From contig NZ_JAUETR010000003.1 in NCBI RefSeq assembly GCF_032484785.1, positions 1-64,000 of the forward strand: 64,000 bases of DNA, written 5' to 3'. Made by a program: the position numbers and the translations under genes. Source of the stretch: Bradyrhizobium sp. SZCCHNS1050 (GTDB lineage: Bacteria; Pseudomonadota; Alphaproteobacteria; Rhizobiales; Xanthobacteraceae). This document shows, piece after piece, positions 9,218-16,675 of the stretch (positions are counted from its first letter, which is position 1; each line of letters starts with the position of its first letter). Below the pieces are notes generated by a model, which was not told the DNA's origin, did no database searches, and saw only the letters and a list, made by a program, of their open reading frames with translations.

Positions 9218-9257
9218 GGATTATCTCCCGATACCGCGGATCATCTCCCGATACCGC
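9218..9257. repeat. Tandem 20-bp direct repeat in a divergent promoter region
   Basis: Two head-to-tail copies of GGATYATCTCCCGATACCGC (9218-9237 and 9238-9257) differ at one base only (T in the first copy, C in the second). A 20-bp period is close to two helical turns, so a protein could bind both copies on one face of the DNA. The repeat lies between the sugar transferase gene and the cytidylyltransferase gene. Confidence 0.75.
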
Positions 9258-9394
9258 GACGAGGTCGATGACACCGGAATGGCGGTTCTTGAAGCGCGGA
9301 AACGATGCCGAGCGCGCGCCCTCCAGGCGGTCCCGGCAAATGCCGGTGTGGCGGATTAATGTTCGTGCGGCGGATATTTCAATGCCGGACGCCA

Positions 9395-9440
9395 AGAACG
9401 GCATTTAAAAATAAATATAATTGGATTATTAATCCGGAGC
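9395..9440. promoter_or_regulatory. AT-rich island upstream of the cytidylyltransferase
   Basis: ATTTAA at 9403-9408 is followed by a run of A/T (AAATAAATATAATTGGATTA) ending near 9435. It lies about 180 bases before the start at 9614 and could contain its promoter and a silencer site. Confidence 0.45.
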
Positions 9441-9613
9441 CGGGCGCCCGCGACGCGGGTGACGTCCGCAGCAGACCGAATGCAGGGGAGGTTTTCCTCG
9501 CGCAGTCGGGAGGGCGAAACGGGGGCACGGCGAGCCGTCTCCGAGGCCGGCCGGCGAGATTGGAAGATAATGATGCTCATTTCAACGATCGAGAACCCGA
9601 AGGACGTCGCGCC

Positions 9614-10411
9614 ATGAAGGTCGTATTGTTCTGTGGAGGACTCGGGACGCGGATCCGGGAATACTCCGACAGCATTCCGAAGCCGATGATCCCGATCGGC
9701 CATCAGCCGATCCTCTGGCATGTCATGCAGTATTACAGCCAGTACGGGCACCGGGATTTCGTTCTGTGCCTGGGCTACAAGGCCAATGTGGTGAAGGAGT
9801 ATTTCCTGAACTACAATCAGGCGTCCACCACCGACTGTACGATCTCGCAGTTCGGCAGGAAGGTCGAGCTGCTGGGCGATCGCCCACCGGATTGGCGGGT
9901 CTCGCTGGTGGACACCGGCATCTGGCGCAACATCGGCCAGCGACTGCGGGCCGTCCGGCACATGGTCGAGGGCGAGGAGATCTTTCTCGCCAACTACAGC
10001 GACGGCCTGACGGACGCGCCGCTGCCGGAGATGATCGATCGTTTCAAGCGCAGCGGGAAGATCGGCTGCTTCATCGCCATCCATCCGCCGATCAGCTTCC
10101 ACCTCGCCGAATTCGACGCCGACGGCACCGTGGGCCGCATGGCGGCGAGCAATGATTCCAACATCTGGATCAACGGCGGCTACTTCATCTTCCGCAAGGA
10201 GATCTTCGACTATATCGAGGAGGGGGATGAGCTGGTCGTGCAGCCGTTCAAGCGGCTGATCGACCGCGGCGAGCTGATGGCCTACCGCTACGAAGGGTTC
10301 TGGCGGGCCATGGACACGCTCCGCGACCGCCAGGTGCTCGAGGAGATGATCGAGCGCGGCGACACGCCTTGGCATCTCGGCTCCAGCCTTCCGGCTGTGG
10401 TGAACGGATGA
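9614..10411 (+). CDS. rfbF: Glucose-1-phosphate cytidylyltransferase
   Basis: A 265-residue nucleotidyltransferase that would make CDP-glucose from CTP and glucose-1-phosphate, the entry step to CDP-linked deoxysugars. It has the N-terminal loop MKVVLFCGGLGTRIREYS and the sugar-phosphate motif SIPKPMIPIG. LANYSDGLTD is the metal-binding site, WINGGYFIF follows, and YEGFWRAMDTLRDR is typical of RfbF. The length matches the family. The start at 9614 is chosen over an upstream in-frame codon at 9305 because the family motif begins at once and GAAGGA lies upstream. The stop overlaps the next gene (ATGA), so the two are coupled. Confidence 0.92.
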   Translation: MKVVLFCGGLGTRIREYSDSIPKPMIPIGHQPILWHVMQYYSQYGHRDFVLCLGYKANVVKEYFLNYNQASTTDCTISQFGRKVELLGDRPPDWRVSLVDTGIWRNIGQRLRAVRHMVEGEEIFLANYSDGLTDAPLPEMIDRFKRSGKIGCFIAIHPPISFHLAEFDADGTVGRMAASNDSNIWINGGYFIFRKEIFDYIEEGDELVVQPFKRLIDRGELMAYRYEGFWRAMDTLRDRQVLEEMIERGDTPWHLGSSLPAVVNG

Positions 10412-11061
10412 GGGCGCTGCAGCTCGCCGGTCGCGGCGACCGGCTGTCGGTCCTGTGCCTCGGTGCGCATTCCGACGACATCGAGATCGGCGCCGGAGGC
10501 ACGCTGCTGTCCTGGCTCGACCAGGGCATCCGCCTGGATGTTCATTGGTGCGTGCTCAGCGGCAATGGCGAGCGCGGCGTCGAGGCGCGGGCGTCTGCCG
10601 AGGATTTCCTCGCCGAGGCCGCCGGCCGCAATCTCGAGATCATGCAGTTCCGCGACGGCTTCTTCCCCGAGCAGGGCGAGGAGATCAAGGCCTGGTTCGA
10701 GCAGCTCAAGGGCCGCATCAATCCCGACGTCATCCTCGCCCACCGCCGCGACGACGCCCATCAGGACCATCGGCAGGTCAACCGCCTGGTCTGGAACACG
10801 TTCCGCGATCATCTCGTCCTGGAGTACGAGATTCCGAAATGGGATGGCGATCTCGGACGGCCCAATGTCTACATGCCCGTCTCCGAGCGGATCATGAAGC
10901 GGAAGGTCGCGCTGCTGATGGCGCATTTCGGCAGCCAGCGCTCCAAGCAATGGTTCGACCCGGAAACGTTCATGGGACTGGCGCGGTTGCGGGGCATGGA
11001 ATGCCGCGCCGCCGAGCGCTATGCCGAGGCATTCGTCGCGCGCAAGCTGTCACTGGGGTGA
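10408..11061 (+). CDS. PIG-L/LmbE family deacetylase
   Basis: A 217-residue zinc-dependent N-deacetylase-like protein. The zinc motif LGAHSDDIEIG lies at residues 18-28 (His21, Asp24), and the later motif HRRDDAHQDHRQVN supplies the third ligand. Family members remove acetyl from N-acetylated sugars or act on small metabolites. In this setting it probably deacetylates a nucleotide or lipid-linked amino sugar for the polysaccharide. The start at 10408 overlaps the stop of the cytidylyltransferase gene. This pair is transcribed as a unit and ends facing the cysteine-rich protein gene. Confidence 0.88.
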   Translation: MRALQLAGRGDRLSVLCLGAHSDDIEIGAGGTLLSWLDQGIRLDVHWCVLSGNGERGVEARASAEDFLAEAAGRNLEIMQFRDGFFPEQGEEIKAWFEQLKGRINPDVILAHRRDDAHQDHRQVNRLVWNTFRDHLVLEYEIPKWDGDLGRPNVYMPVSERIMKRKVALLMAHFGSQRSKQWFDPETFMGLARLRGMECRAAERYAEAFVARKLSLG

Positions 11062-11158
11062 ACGGCGGCCGAAGGCGCTCGCCGCGAAGGGCGCATCGAT
11101 ATCCGATCGGCGAGGAGATGATCGGCGCTTGGCCGCGATGCGTCGCTGCGCCCGGCGG

Positions 11159-12259
11159 TCAGCCGGCCGCCCGTCGGGGAAGTTCGACGATCTCCTCTGC
11201 CGGCGGGCGCTCGATTGCGGTGGACGGCACCTTCTCCAGCCAGACCTCGCGCCACCACGCATAGATGCCGCGTGGGCAGAACAACCGGTTCTCGCTGTAG
11301 CGCGACTGGCAATAGACGCCGTCGAGGATGACGGCCGGCGTCTTCATCCGCCGGATGTAGCCGGTGCGTTCGTCGATGAACTTCTCGACCCGCGTTCGCA
11401 CCCGGAACACCTTGCCGCAATAGGGCACCATCTCGGCGTCGAAGCCCATGCCGCGGTTGTTGGTCTGTTTGTCGATGGTGGCCAGGATGTCCTGGTGCGG
11501 GCGCACGCGGACAAGATCACCGGGCTGCAGCCCGAGATCGGCGATCGGCGCGTCCTTGTCCGTTAGGAGATCGCCGCGCTTGCGCGGAAACGGTACGCCG
11601 CCCCACAGCGACTGGACGCGGTCGTAGATCCAACGCGCGGGCCGGCCGAGCCGGGGACGACGCGCCATGGTGGCGCCGACATAGGCGAAGTAGAGGAAGC
11701 CCCGGAACATCTTCGCGAGCGAGACATTGCCGGACGCGATGTCCTCGGCGTATTGCCGGGCGTCCCACCATTTGAGCGGCTGGGTGTAGGTCGGCAGCTC
11801 GGTCGCCTGGCAGGCGTAGCGCGGGCCCTTTCCCGGCTGCTGGTCCGGCGACTTGGTCGCATCCCACACCGCGCGCACCGTGCAGCCGCCGGGCGGCGGA
11901 AGGGGAGCCGCGCGATCCGGGCCGGCCGACGCTGGTTTGGCCGGATCGACCGGGGTGAGCCACGCCTCCTTCCAGAAGATCAGGCAGGCCGCCTGGCAGC
12001 CGCCATAGGCCTCGCCGTCGCAGCGATGCTCGAGATGCACCGCGTCGGGGAGGCGCCGTCCGAGCCACTCTCCGGTGTTGTATCCGGTGACCGTGTCGCA
12101 GGTCTTGTGGGCGCGCTTGTAGACCTGGAAGCGCTGGCCGCACCATTTGAACATCTGCGGCATGAACGGCAACCCTTCGAGGCGTCCGTTGGCATCGAGC
12201 GTCGCCAGGATCTCTTCCTTGCTGCGCACTTCGACCCAGTCGCCGGCGGATAGTGTCAT
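11159..12259 (-). CDS. Duplicated cysteine-rich protein of unknown function
   Basis: A 366-residue soluble protein built from two related units. Unit 1 (about residues 6-101) runs from GDWVEVRSKEEILATLD through FKWCGQRFQVYKR to IFWKEAWL. Unit 2 (about 247-341) runs from GDLVRVRPHQDILATID through VPYCGKVFRVRTR to WWREVWL. Unit 1 carries Cys40, 54, 80, 88 and 92, with CDGEAYGGCQAAC resembling a metal or Fe-S site. Unit 2 keeps Cys281, 317 and 328. The linker has a proline-rich part and Cys126/150. No signal peptide is seen. I do not recognise an assigned function. It is divergent from the epimerase gene and lies within the sugar-modification block. Confidence 0.75.
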   Translation of the reverse strand: MTLSAGDWVEVRSKEEILATLDANGRLEGLPFMPQMFKWCGQRFQVYKRAHKTCDTVTGYNTGEWLGRRLPDAVHLEHRCDGEAYGGCQAACLIFWKEAWLTPVDPAKPASAGPDRAAPLPPPGGCTVRAVWDATKSPDQQPGKGPRYACQATELPTYTQPLKWWDARQYAEDIASGNVSLAKMFRGFLYFAYVGATMARRPRLGRPARWIYDRVQSLWGGVPFPRKRGDLLTDKDAPIADLGLQPGDLVRVRPHQDILATIDKQTNNRGMGFDAEMVPYCGKVFRVRTRVEKFIDERTGYIRRMKTPAVILDGVYCQSRYSENRLFCPRGIYAWWREVWLEKVPSTAIERPPAEEIVELPRRAAG

Positions 12260-12391
12260 GCTCTGTCTTTCAATGCTTCAATCAATGCGTCATCGAGGCG
12301 GGCGGGGCATCCCGCGCGGGACGCCTCATTTGCAGGGATCGAATTAAAGCTGCCGAGGTCTGCGATCAACATTTGTTCGTTTTGCGGCATT

Positions 12392-12603
12392 ATTTAATTG
12401 AGCGAATTAATTAAATCAAGAGGGGGCCTGATGCCGCGCCGGCCGGATGATCGCAACATCAGGCGGGTCGGGGTAAATACACGGGTTTTCCCGGAGTTTT
12501 GTGCGTCGTGCCGGAGAAATCGGCGGGCGGCGTCGCTTGCCGACGGATTCACTGGACGCTGGCTAGAATATTAAATTATAATCCACTACAGGATGATTTA
12601 AAT
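12392..12603. promoter_or_regulatory. Two AT-rich islands in the divergent region 12260-12637
   Basis: Island one has ATTTAA at 12392-12397 and TTAAAT at 12411-12416. Island two has TTAAAT at 12571-12576 and ATTTAAATT covering 12596-12604. The 378-base gap lies between the cysteine-rich protein gene and the epimerase operon and holds no gene. The second island ends about 35 bases before the epimerase start, so it probably overlaps that promoter. Confidence 0.5.
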
Positions 12604-12637
12604 TCTTGTTTTGGCTTGTGGCATAGAGGGTGCGATT

Positions 12638-13675
12638 TTGAAGGTACTGATCACCGGAAACATGGGCTATGTGGGTCCGGTCGTCGCGCGGCATCTGCGG
12701 GCGCAGCGCCCGGATGCGACGCTGCACGGCTTCGACAACGCCTATTTCGCGCACTGCCTGACCGGAGCGCCGGTTGTTCCGGAGCGATGTCTCGACGAGC
12801 AGATCCATGGCGACGTCCGCGACATGTCGCTCGACCTCCGCGGTTATGACGCCGTGGTCCAGTTGGCGGCGATCTCCAACGATCCGATGGGCAATCGCTT
12901 CCAGGATGTGACGCTCGACGTCAACCAGAATGCCACCGTATCGCTCGCCAGGAGGGCTGCGGCGGCCGGCGTGAAGAATTTCGTGTTCGCGTCGAGCTGC
13001 AGCGTCTACGGCATCGCCGACGGACCGCCGCGCAAGGAGAGCGATCCGCTCAATCCCATCACGGCCTACGCCAAGTCGAAGATCGGATCGGAGCAGGAAC
13101 TCGCCGCGATCGACACCGGCATGACCATCACCTGTCTGCGCTTTGCGACGGCCTGCGGCATGTCGGATCGGCTGCGGCTCGACCTCGTCCTCAACGATTT
13201 CGTGGCCTGCGCGCTCACCCGTCGCCAGATCAGCGTGCTCTCCGACGGCACCCCGTGGCGTCCTCTGATCGACGTCGCCGACATGGCGCGGGCGATCGAC
13301 TGGGCCATCGACAGGCCGGCGGCGACGGGCGGCCGCTTCCTCACCGTCAATGCCGGCTCGGACGACCGCAACTACCAGGTCAAGGATCTCGCCAACGCGG
13401 TGGCTGCGCGCGTGCCGGGGACCAGCGTGTCGATCAACACCTCCGCGCCGGTGGACAGCCGCTCCTACAAGGTCGATTTCGGCCTGTACCGCTCCCTCGC
13501 CCCTGATCATCAGCCGCAGGTCACCCTCGACCAGTCGATCCAGAACCTGGTCGATGGTCTCAAGAGAATGCAGTTCAAGGATGCCGAGTTTCGCTCGTCC
13601 GATCTGATCCGTCTCAAGGTCCTGCAGGAACACATGGAGACGGCCAGGATCAACGACAGGTTGCAATGGACGTGA
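12638..13675 (+). CDS. NAD-dependent epimerase/dehydratase (sugar nucleotide)
   Basis: A 345-residue extended short-chain dehydrogenase. It starts with the NAD-binding loop VLITGNMGYVG, and has AAISNDPMGNRF, the SSCSVYG serine region and YAKSK with the catalytic Tyr and Lys. It would act on an NDP-sugar as epimerase, 4,6-dehydratase or 4-ketoreductase; its placement beside the C-methyltransferase and RmlC genes suggests a deoxysugar step. The TTG at 12638 is chosen because GAGGG lies 7 bases upstream and the glycine-rich motif follows directly. It leads a run of same-strand genes up to 19214. No separate CDP-glucose 4,6-dehydratase is recognised nearby. Confidence 0.88.
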   Translation: MKVLITGNMGYVGPVVARHLRAQRPDATLHGFDNAYFAHCLTGAPVVPERCLDEQIHGDVRDMSLDLRGYDAVVQLAAISNDPMGNRFQDVTLDVNQNATVSLARRAAAAGVKNFVFASSCSVYGIADGPPRKESDPLNPITAYAKSKIGSEQELAAIDTGMTITCLRFATACGMSDRLRLDLVLNDFVACALTRRQISVLSDGTPWRPLIDVADMARAIDWAIDRPAATGGRFLTVNAGSDDRNYQVKDLANAVAARVPGTSVSINTSAPVDSRSYKVDFGLYRSLAPDHQPQVTLDQSIQNLVDGLKRMQFKDAEFRSSDLIRLKVLQEHMETARINDRLQWT

Positions 13676-13732
13676 TCGCGCCGGGGCAGACGCTTCGCCT
13701 CAGCCGGCAAAGACAGTAGTGACGGAGACATC

Positions 13733-14995
13733 ATGGAACTGACCCTTCCCACCGCCGTCGGCGTCGCGCCCAAGTGCCGGCACTGCGGCGACGACCTGAC
13801 CCTCAAGCTGATCGACCTCGGCGCCTCGCCGGTTGCGAACGACTACATCGATCCGGCCAACTATATGCGCGCGGAGCCGTTCTATCCGCTGGAGACCTTC
13901 GTCTGCCGCGAGTGCCGTCTGGCGCAGACACGCGACCTCCTGGCCGCGTCCGAGATCTTCCGCGCCGACTATGCCTATTTCTCCTCGCACTCCACCTCGT
14001 GGCTCGAGCACGCGCGGTGCTACGTCGAAGCCATGGCCGATCGCTTCAAGCTCGGTCCGGCCTCGCGGCATGTCGAGATCGCGTCAAATGACGGGTATCT
14101 GCTGCAATACTCCCTCCAGAAGGGGATCGACTGCCTCGGCGTCGAACCCTGCGAAAGCGTTGCGCTGGCCGCGCGCGCCAAGGGCATCGAGACCCGGGTC
14201 GAGTTCTTCGGCCGCGACTATGCGGCCCGCCTCCGGGAGGAGGGCTGGTCGGCCGATCTCCTCACGGCCAACAACGTGCTCGCACATGTTCCCGACATCA
14301 ACGACTTCGTCGGCGGCGTCAAAATCCTGCTGGCCCCCGAGGGCGTCGCGACCTTCGAGGTTCAGCACCTGCTGACCTTGATGCAGCGGCATCAGTTCGA
14401 CACCATCTATCACGAGCATTTCTCCTATCTGTCGCTGATCGCGGGCCTGCGCATCTTCGCCCAAGCGGGCTTGCGGGTGTTCGACGTCGAGCTCCCGGAA
14501 ACGCATGGCGGCTCGATCCGGTTCTTCGTCTGCCACGCGGGCGCCGCTCATGCGGAGAGCCCGAACGTCGCCGATGTTCTGGCACGAGAGCGGGCCTATG
14601 GGCTGCATGACGACGCGATCTACATGGCCTGGAACGAGCAGGTCAAAGAGACGAAGCGGGCGCTGCTCGAGCTGCTGACGGCGCTGAAGCGCGACAACAA
14701 GAAGATCGTCGGTTACGGAGCCCCGGCGAAGGGCGTGACGCTGCTCAATTATTGCGGGATCCGCACCGATTTTCTCGACTTCACGGTCGATCGCGCCCCG
14801 TCCAAGCAGGGCCGCTACATGCCGGGCGTGCGCATTCCGATCCTGCCGCCGGAAGCGATCTTCGAAGCCAGGCCCGACTACGTCCTGATCCTGCCGTGGA
14901 ACATCAAGAGCGAGATCAAGGCGCAGATGGCGGCCATTCGCGATTGGGGCGGCCGCTTCATCGTGCCGGTCCCCAAGGCCACCATCGAGGAGTAG
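13733..14995 (+). CDS. Sugar C-methyltransferase (TylC3/KijD1/NovU type)
   Basis: A 420-residue SAM-dependent methyltransferase of the Methyltransf_13/14 group. The N-terminal zinc domain has Cys15, Cys18, Cys58 and Cys61 (CRHCG, CRECR). The SAM-binding part has HVEIASNDGYLLQ, a motif typical of this family, and GVEPCE. IYHEHFSYLS carries the catalytic His-Glu region seen in KijD1-like enzymes. The C-terminal part has IVGYGAPAKGVTLLNYCGI, a Rossmann-like fold. Known members add a methyl to C-3 of a 4-keto-2,6-dideoxy NDP-sugar, producing branched sugars. With rfbF and the RmlC homologue it points to a C-methylated deoxysugar in the polymer. Confidence 0.9.
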   Translation: MELTLPTAVGVAPKCRHCGDDLTLKLIDLGASPVANDYIDPANYMRAEPFYPLETFVCRECRLAQTRDLLAASEIFRADYAYFSSHSTSWLEHARCYVEAMADRFKLGPASRHVEIASNDGYLLQYSLQKGIDCLGVEPCESVALAARAKGIETRVEFFGRDYAARLREEGWSADLLTANNVLAHVPDINDFVGGVKILLAPEGVATFEVQHLLTLMQRHQFDTIYHEHFSYLSLIAGLRIFAQAGLRVFDVELPETHGGSIRFFVCHAGAAHAESPNVADVLARERAYGLHDDAIYMAWNEQVKETKRALLELLTALKRDNKKIVGYGAPAKGVTLLNYCGIRTDFLDFTVDRAPSKQGRYMPGVRIPILPPEAIFEARPDYVLILPWNIKSEIKAQMAAIRDWGGRFIVPVPKATIEE

Positions 14996-15036
14996 AGCAA
15001 GGCATTGCCGCACGATTGCGCGAAGAGTTTTGAGCC

Positions 15037-15579
15037 ATGAGGTTTGTCCAGCTGGGACGTTCGGATGCGCGGCTGATCGAGCTGACCGTTCGGTCCGACG
15101 AGCGCGGCAGCTTCACGCGAACCTGGTGCGCGAAGACCTTTGCGGAGCAGGGCATCGCGTTTGTCCCGGTGCAGGGCAACAGCTCGGTGACCCGACGCCG
15201 CGGCACCGTCCGCGGAATGCATTTCCAGCGTGCGCCGAAGCCTGACGCCAAGATCGTCCGCTGCAGCGCCGGCTTGATCCACGACGTCATCGTCGACATC
15301 AGGCCGGAGTCTGCGACGCGCGGCGAGGTCTATGCTTGTGAGCTCGGTCCCTCGACGGCGCGGATGCTCTACGTCCCCGCGGGCTTTGCCCACGGATTCC
15401 AGACGCTGACCGACGACGTGACGGTCGAGTATCTGATGGGCGAGGATTATGTCGAGGAGCTCTCGGACGGTTTCCGGCACGACGATCCGATGATCGGCAT
15501 CCGATGGCCGCAGCCGGTGACGGTGTTGTCGGCCAAGGATGCTGCCTGGCCTTCGCTTGCCGAACGGGGGCTGTGGTGA
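15037..15579 (+). CDS. dTDP-4-dehydrorhamnose 3,5-epimerase-like (RmlC family)
   Basis: A 180-residue cupin-fold epimerase. It has DERGSFTRTWC near the start, GTVRGMHFQ with the catalytic His, the DVIVDIRPES strand, YVPAGFAHGFQTL and VEYLMGEDY. The family inverts C-3 and/or C-5 of 4-keto-6-deoxy NDP-sugars. The neighbouring cytidylyltransferase makes the CDP-sugar the more likely substrate, though dTDP remains possible because no dTDP-glucose synthase is seen in the window. It lies 41 bases after the methyltransferase gene in the same operon. Confidence 0.9.
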   Translation: MRFVQLGRSDARLIELTVRSDERGSFTRTWCAKTFAEQGIAFVPVQGNSSVTRRRGTVRGMHFQRAPKPDAKIVRCSAGLIHDVIVDIRPESATRGEVYACELGPSTARMLYVPAGFAHGFQTLTDDVTVEYLMGEDYVEELSDGFRHDDPMIGIRWPQPVTVLSAKDAAWPSLAERGLW

Positions 15580-15682
15580 AGCAGCATGGCGGCGGCGCGG
15601 TGTCTTGGGGGAGGAATCTGGCGGCTCCGGAGCGGCCCGATCGCCTCGAAGGTTCTGACGATTTGTCGAGGAGGATCACGGA

Positions 15683-16651
15683 ATGACGAACATTTTCGTT
15701 GATGCCATCATGCCCGATGACGAGCGGCGCCAGAAACTGTACGAGGGTGCGCTGTTCCTGTACTCGCCGACGCCTTCGCTCGATGCGCTGGTGGCGTTCG
15801 CCAGGGAGCTGATCGAGGAGGCGTTTCATCCTTACGATCCGCGGACGGCGCAATTCGAGCTTCCTGTCGAGCGCTACGTCGAGATTCTCGTCAGGCTGAA
15901 GCCATTCTTCATTCATCACGCCCGGTCGAAGGAGCTGGTGCAGGGAGCGCTCCGCGAGCTTGGCTGCGACCCCGAGCTGACCTATTTCGACGTGCCGCGG
16001 CTGCGGTCGGCAACGAGCGACGACTATCTCACCACCGGGATCGCATTCGCATTCCACCCTCATCGCGACACCTGGTACTCGGCGCCGCCGTGCCAGCTCA
16101 ATTGGTGGCTGCCGGTGTATGACATTGCGCCGGACAACGGCCTTGCATTCCACCCGCGCTATTTCGACGAAGCGATCAAGAACGGCTCCAGAAACTATAA
16201 CTATTACGAGTGGAACCGGACCTCACGCGCATCGGCGGCGCGGCACATCAAGACTGATACACGGGTGCAGCCGAAGCCGGAGCAGGAGATTGCACTGGAT
16301 CCACAGATACGGGTGATCGCGCCGAGCGGCGGCGTCACGATCTTCTCCGGAGCGCATCTGCATTCGTCGGTGCCGAACACCTCGGGCGTGACGCGGTTCA
16401 GCATCGATTTCCGCACCGTGCATTTTGCCGACGTCAGCGGCCGGCGCGGCGCCATCAACGTCGATTCGGAGTCGACAGGCACGAGCCTGCGCGACTTCCT
16501 GCGGGTGACCGATCTTGCGCGGCTGCCTGAGGAGGTCGTCGCGCCATACGATCAGGTGGAAGCTCCCGCGGAGTATCTGGTCTACCAGCCGACGATCGTG
16601 CCGCTGCCGACCGGCGATCTCGCAGCCGATGCCGCCCAGGCGTCGGCCTGA
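15683..16651 (+). CDS. Fe(II)/2-oxoglutarate-dependent oxygenase-like protein
   Basis: A 322-residue protein with the metal site of phytanoyl-CoA-dioxygenase-like enzymes. An HxD pair lies in FHPHRDTWYS (His127, Asp129), and a distal histidine sits in FSGAHLHSSVPN (His225 or His227). A basic residue that would bind 2-oxoglutarate lies in TRFSIDFRTVHF. The QLNWWLPVYDI strand and NGLAFHPRYF fit the double-stranded beta-helix fold. It probably hydroxylates or oxidises a sugar intermediate or its acyl/amino decoration; the substrate is unknown. AGGAGG lies 13 to 8 bases before the start. It sits between the RmlC homologue and the DUF4910 gene. Confidence 0.82.
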   Translation: MTNIFVDAIMPDDERRQKLYEGALFLYSPTPSLDALVAFARELIEEAFHPYDPRTAQFELPVERYVEILVRLKPFFIHHARSKELVQGALRELGCDPELTYFDVPRLRSATSDDYLTTGIAFAFHPHRDTWYSAPPCQLNWWLPVYDIAPDNGLAFHPRYFDEAIKNGSRNYNYYEWNRTSRASAARHIKTDTRVQPKPEQEIALDPQIRVIAPSGGVTIFSGAHLHSSVPNTSGVTRFSIDFRTVHFADVSGRRGAINVDSESTGTSLRDFLRVTDLARLPEEVVAPYDQVEAPAEYLVYQPTIVPLPTGDLAADAAQASA

Positions 16652-16675
16652 ATGATGGTGTAGGGTCGACGCGCC

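Noticed and set aside
9305..9613. Upstream extension of the cytidylyltransferase by 103 codons
   Set aside because: The family begins at the MKVVLFCGG loop; the extension covers AT-rich intergenic DNA with islands and has no ribosome site at its start.
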